DNA of 8,003 nt, from the NCBI GenBank assembly GCA_026985755.1, contig JALSPX010000231.1, positions 1 to 8,003 on the forward strand, read 5' to 3'. Each line of letters opens with the position of its first letter. Within the stretch, counting starts at the first letter, position 1. The notes below the pieces were generated by a model, which was given only the letters and a program-made list of their open reading frames with translations, was not told the DNA's origin and ran no database searches. Below are positions 6,224 to 8,003 of this stretch, piece by piece. Source of the DNA: Sulfurovum sp. (lineage in GTDB: Bacteria > Campylobacterota > Campylobacteria > Campylobacterales > Sulfurovaceae). The translations under genes and the position numbers were made by a program.

Positions 6224-7033
6224 ATGTTTAAGCACAAAATATTTTTGATACTAAGTCTGTCTATTTTAACCCTATCCTCTTCATTTGCATATCGCATAAA
6301 AGATGTCAAAAAATATGAAGGTTATATAGAGAGTATTATTATTTGTAATAATGGTAAACGTACTTTTGTACACAAAGTACCCCAAAAAGGCTACTATGCT
6401 TCAACCTATAAAAATTTTAATACTTTTGAAGAAGCTGTCAAGGCATCCTGTTATGATGGAAACCGTACAAAACCTACTGAAAAGAAAATTTTCCGATTAA
6501 AACATAATGCAAAAGTGTGTAAAAGTATCGAATCGATGGAAAGATTACTAAGTAGCCCAAAAGCGTACTATATTTCAGTAAGCCGCGAATGCTTTACTGC
6601 TATGAATGTAGATAAGGTTGAAGTATTTAATGAATATAAAAATGGGAGTTTGATTGATTCTTATTATAAGGTAATGTATGATGATGAAATGCATTATATA
6701 CGCAGAGATGATATGTTTATAGGGCAAAATTTAGTACCAAAAAGTAAACGTAAAATAGAAAATAATCACAAGAAAAAGCATATACAAAAAAATAAAAAAA
6801 TAAAAAAACCAAAAAAGAAGCATCTTGCCAAAAAAGTACGCAAAAGAAAAAGAGTCATAAAGAGAAAAAAACATTTAAAAGTTTACTCTTGTCGTGCAAA
6901 ATCTAAAAGTGCTATTGGGTGGTCAAATGGTACGACACTAGCTAGCGCAAAAAAAAGTGCTCTACACCAGTGTAGTATACGAAGCAAAGCATTAGATATT
7001 TGTAAAATCAGTACATGTACAAAAAAGAGGTAA
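6224..7033 (+). CDS. unrecognised secreted protein with a lysine-rich linker and Cys-rich C-terminus
   Basis: I do not recognise a function for this 269-residue protein. Residues 1-22 form a signal peptide ending SSFA before Tyr23, so export is likely. Residues 23-170 form a mixed domain with Cys41, 76, 99 and 123. Residues 172-219 are a low-complexity linker, mostly Lys, Arg and His, with a single acidic residue (Glu179). Residues 221-265 form a small C-terminal module with Cys223, 250, 260 and 265, and the pattern SAIGWSNGTTLASAKKSAL--C, which faintly recalls the DUF4189 type. Eight cysteines in an exported protein suggest four disulfides (inference). The basic linker could bind an anionic surface polymer or nucleic acid. 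AAGG lies 7 nt before the ATG. The gene is visibly more AT-rich than its neighbours, in part because of its Lys codons. Confidence 0.85.
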   Translation: MFKHKIFLILSLSILTLSSSFAYRIKDVKKYEGYIESIIICNNGKRTFVHKVPQKGYYASTYKNFNTFEEAVKASCYDGNRTKPTEKKIFRLKHNAKVCKSIESMERLLSSPKAYYISVSRECFTAMNVDKVEVFNEYKNGSLIDSYYKVMYDDEMHYIRRDDMFIGQNLVPKSKRKIENNHKKKHIQKNKKIKKPKKKHLAKKVRKRKRVIKRKKHLKVYSCRAKSKSAIGWSNGTTLASAKKSALHQCSIRSKALDICKISTCTKKR

Positions 7034-7056
7034 GCGTTAAGAAATAGATACTACCC

Positions 7057-7656
7057 TTAAATAAGTGGCACAGACCACTTTTTATAATAGGCTATCACCC
7101 TCAAACCAACCCCAAACACAAATACCACAAGTGTAGGATAAAAAGTCATCATCTCAAACAAGTTAAGCAGATAAAGTAAGGTACCTACAAGTAGGGAGAC
7201 CGTACCATAAAAGCCTGTTTTGAAGACAAAAGGCACTTCGTTGATGATAATGTCTCTTACTATTCCTCCTCCTACTGCAGTGATAAAAGATAAAGCAAGT
7301 ACCCCTGTAAGATTTAAGCCACTCTCTAAGGCAATCAATGCACCTGTAATACTAAAAGAGACTAAGCCTATAGAATCAGAGAGAATAAACCAAGGTTTAT
7401 TTTCAACACTTTGTTTGGTATGAAACCTAAAAGCAATGAGTAATAGCATCAAAGTAAACACAACAATAGCAGGAGTATTGTGTATAAAAGTATACGGTGT
7501 CTTATCGACAATAATATCACGAAGAATACCTCCGCCAAAAGAGGTAAGAAATACAGAAATAAGTACCCCTAAAAAATCCAACTTCGAACGCACTGCGACA
7601 AAAAAGCCGCTCATTGCAAAGGCAATAATACCTATATATTCTGCGACTTCAAACAT
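7057..7656 (-). CDS. TRIC/UPF0126 family inner-membrane protein
   Basis: This 199-residue protein belongs to the prokaryotic trimeric intracellular cation channel family (UPF0126; E. coli YadS and YicG are relatives). It is an internal duplication of two similar three-helix halves plus a final helix. Each half carries the signature GGG-x2-RD: FGGGILRDII (GGG 41-43, Arg46, Asp47) and VGGGIVRDII (GGG 129-131, Arg134, Asp135). These Gly-rich kinks line the pore in solved bacterial TRIC structures. Members conduct K+ and possibly other cations; for E. coli YicG-like proteins a role in amino-acid (glycine) uptake has also been suggested, so the substrate is left open. The ATG at 7656 comes 3 nt after the stop of the DUF2237 gene with no clear Shine-Dalgarno, so translation is probably coupled. 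Confidence 0.88.
   Translation of the reverse strand: MFEVAEYIGIIAFAMSGFFVAVRSKLDFLGVLISVFLTSFGGGILRDIIVDKTPYTFIHNTPAIVVFTLMLLLIAFRFHTKQSVENKPWFILSDSIGLVSFSITGALIALESGLNLTGVLALSFITAVGGGIVRDIIINEVPFVFKTGFYGTVSLLVGTLLYLLNLFEMMTFYPTLVVFVFGVGLRVIAYYKKWSVPLI
7063..7083 (+). terminator. candidate rho-independent terminator of the secreted-protein gene
   Basis: AAGTGG (7063-7068), loop cacaga, CCACTT (7075-7080) and a run of T to 7083 form a 6-bp hairpin with a T-tract 30 bp after the stop at 7033. It lies inside the last codons of the convergent TRIC-type gene. On the other strand the hairpin is followed by TATTTAA, so some bidirectional function is possible. The stem is short, which limits confidence. 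Confidence 0.5.
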
Positions 7657-7659
7657 CTA

Positions 7660-8003
7660 TTATAAGTCTATGGCATATTTTTTGAGTGTCTCTAAATCTA
7701 TAAGCTCAAGCATTTTTATGTGCGTTGCATGTATAAAAATCTGTGGTGCCATACCATCATGTACCGCTTTCACAAAAGAGTGTCCACCCAAGCACCAACT
7801 CTCTCCTGGTTTGACACCTGCAAAGTTATATTGAGGCATAGGGGTAGAGAGGTCATTGCCCACTTTTTTAGAGTATGCCAAAAATTCTTCAGTAGCATAG
7901 ATGCACACAGCATGTACCGCAGGGTTATGGTCACCTGTATTACAAGAGCCATCGCGGTGAAAACCTGTAAGTGGATTAAGAGAACATGGCTCTAATGGCT
8001 CAC
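7660..8003 (-). CDS. DUF2237 family protein, 5' end beyond the right window edge
   Basis: The open frame runs without a stop from the right edge down to TAA at 7660-7662, about 114 residues. The visible start EPLEPCSLNPLTGFHRDGSC and the later CNTGD, GNDLSTPMP, GVKPGESWCLG and ATH are the hallmarks of the DUF2237 (COG3651) family of small proteins, usually about 120 residues long, so only a few N-terminal residues are missing. Conserved Cys in EPCS, GSCNTG and SWCL suggest a metal site or redox role, but no activity is established that I know of. A GTG at 7908 could be taken for a start, but the conserved residues upstream of it show that it is internal. It lies 3 bp upstream of the TRIC-type gene and forms an operon with it. 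Confidence 0.85.
   Translation of the reverse strand, partial: EPLEPCSLNPLTGFHRDGSCNTGDHNPAVHAVCIYATEEFLAYSKKVGNDLSTPMPQYNFAGVKPGESWCLGGHSFVKAVHDGMAPQIFIHATHIKMLELIDLETLKKYAIDL

Noticed and set aside
7436..7834. 132-codon plus-strand open frame opposite the TRIC-type and DUF2237 genes
   Set aside because: It spans two genes with clear family signatures on the other strand and has no recognisable protein features.
7770..7952. Minus-strand open frame starting with ATG near 7952
   Set aside because: It is a different frame from the DUF2237 product, whose conserved residues continue through this DNA to the window edge.

Overview
The window looks like a piece of a Campylobacterota chromosome, probably of the Sulfurovum/Sulfurimonas type. 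This is an inference. It rests on moderate-to-low GC, the 'IAHQWRQPL' type of histidine-kinase H-box that is abundant in that group, a 7TMR-DISM sensor, and the overall protein similarities I recall. Genes are densely packed on both strands, and there is no tRNA, rRNA, CRISPR array or transposase gene.

Layout from left to right. A minus-strand gene starts at 48 and runs off the left edge. It is divergent from a small glycine-rich lipoprotein (153-452, +). Convergent to that is acpH, acyl-carrier-protein phosphodiesterase (467-1081, -). Divergent from acpH is a large membrane sensor histidine kinase (1165-3039, +), which ends 1 bp from the convergent murU (3041-3709, -). Then come amgK (3905-4837, -) and anmK (4915-6057, -). 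After a divergent promoter region there is an unrecognised secreted, cysteine-containing, lysine-rich protein (6224-7033, +). Convergent to it is a TRIC/UPF0126-type membrane protein (7057-7656, -), preceded by a DUF2237 gene that is cut by the right edge (7660-8003, -).

The metabolic core is the set anmK-amgK-murU. The three genes lie on one strand in the order of their reactions in the MurNAc-salvage route known from Pseudomonas. AnmK makes MurNAc-6-phosphate from anhydro-MurNAc. A phosphatase (MupP, not in this window) gives MurNAc. AmgK makes MurNAc-1-phosphate, and MurU makes UDP-MurNAc, bypassing de novo synthesis.

The most unusual structure is a pair of REP/BIME-like elements, each made of two inverted GTAG+hairpin units bounded by GTAGGGG...CCCCTAC. 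One (5217-5297, 81 bp) lies inside anmK and is translated in frame as about 27 extra residues. The other (4851-4918) fills the anmK-amgK junction, supplies the anmK stop codon from its GTAG, and ends exactly at the amgK Shine-Dalgarno sequence. A different structured, repeat-like stretch lies between amgK and murU (about 3731-3850).
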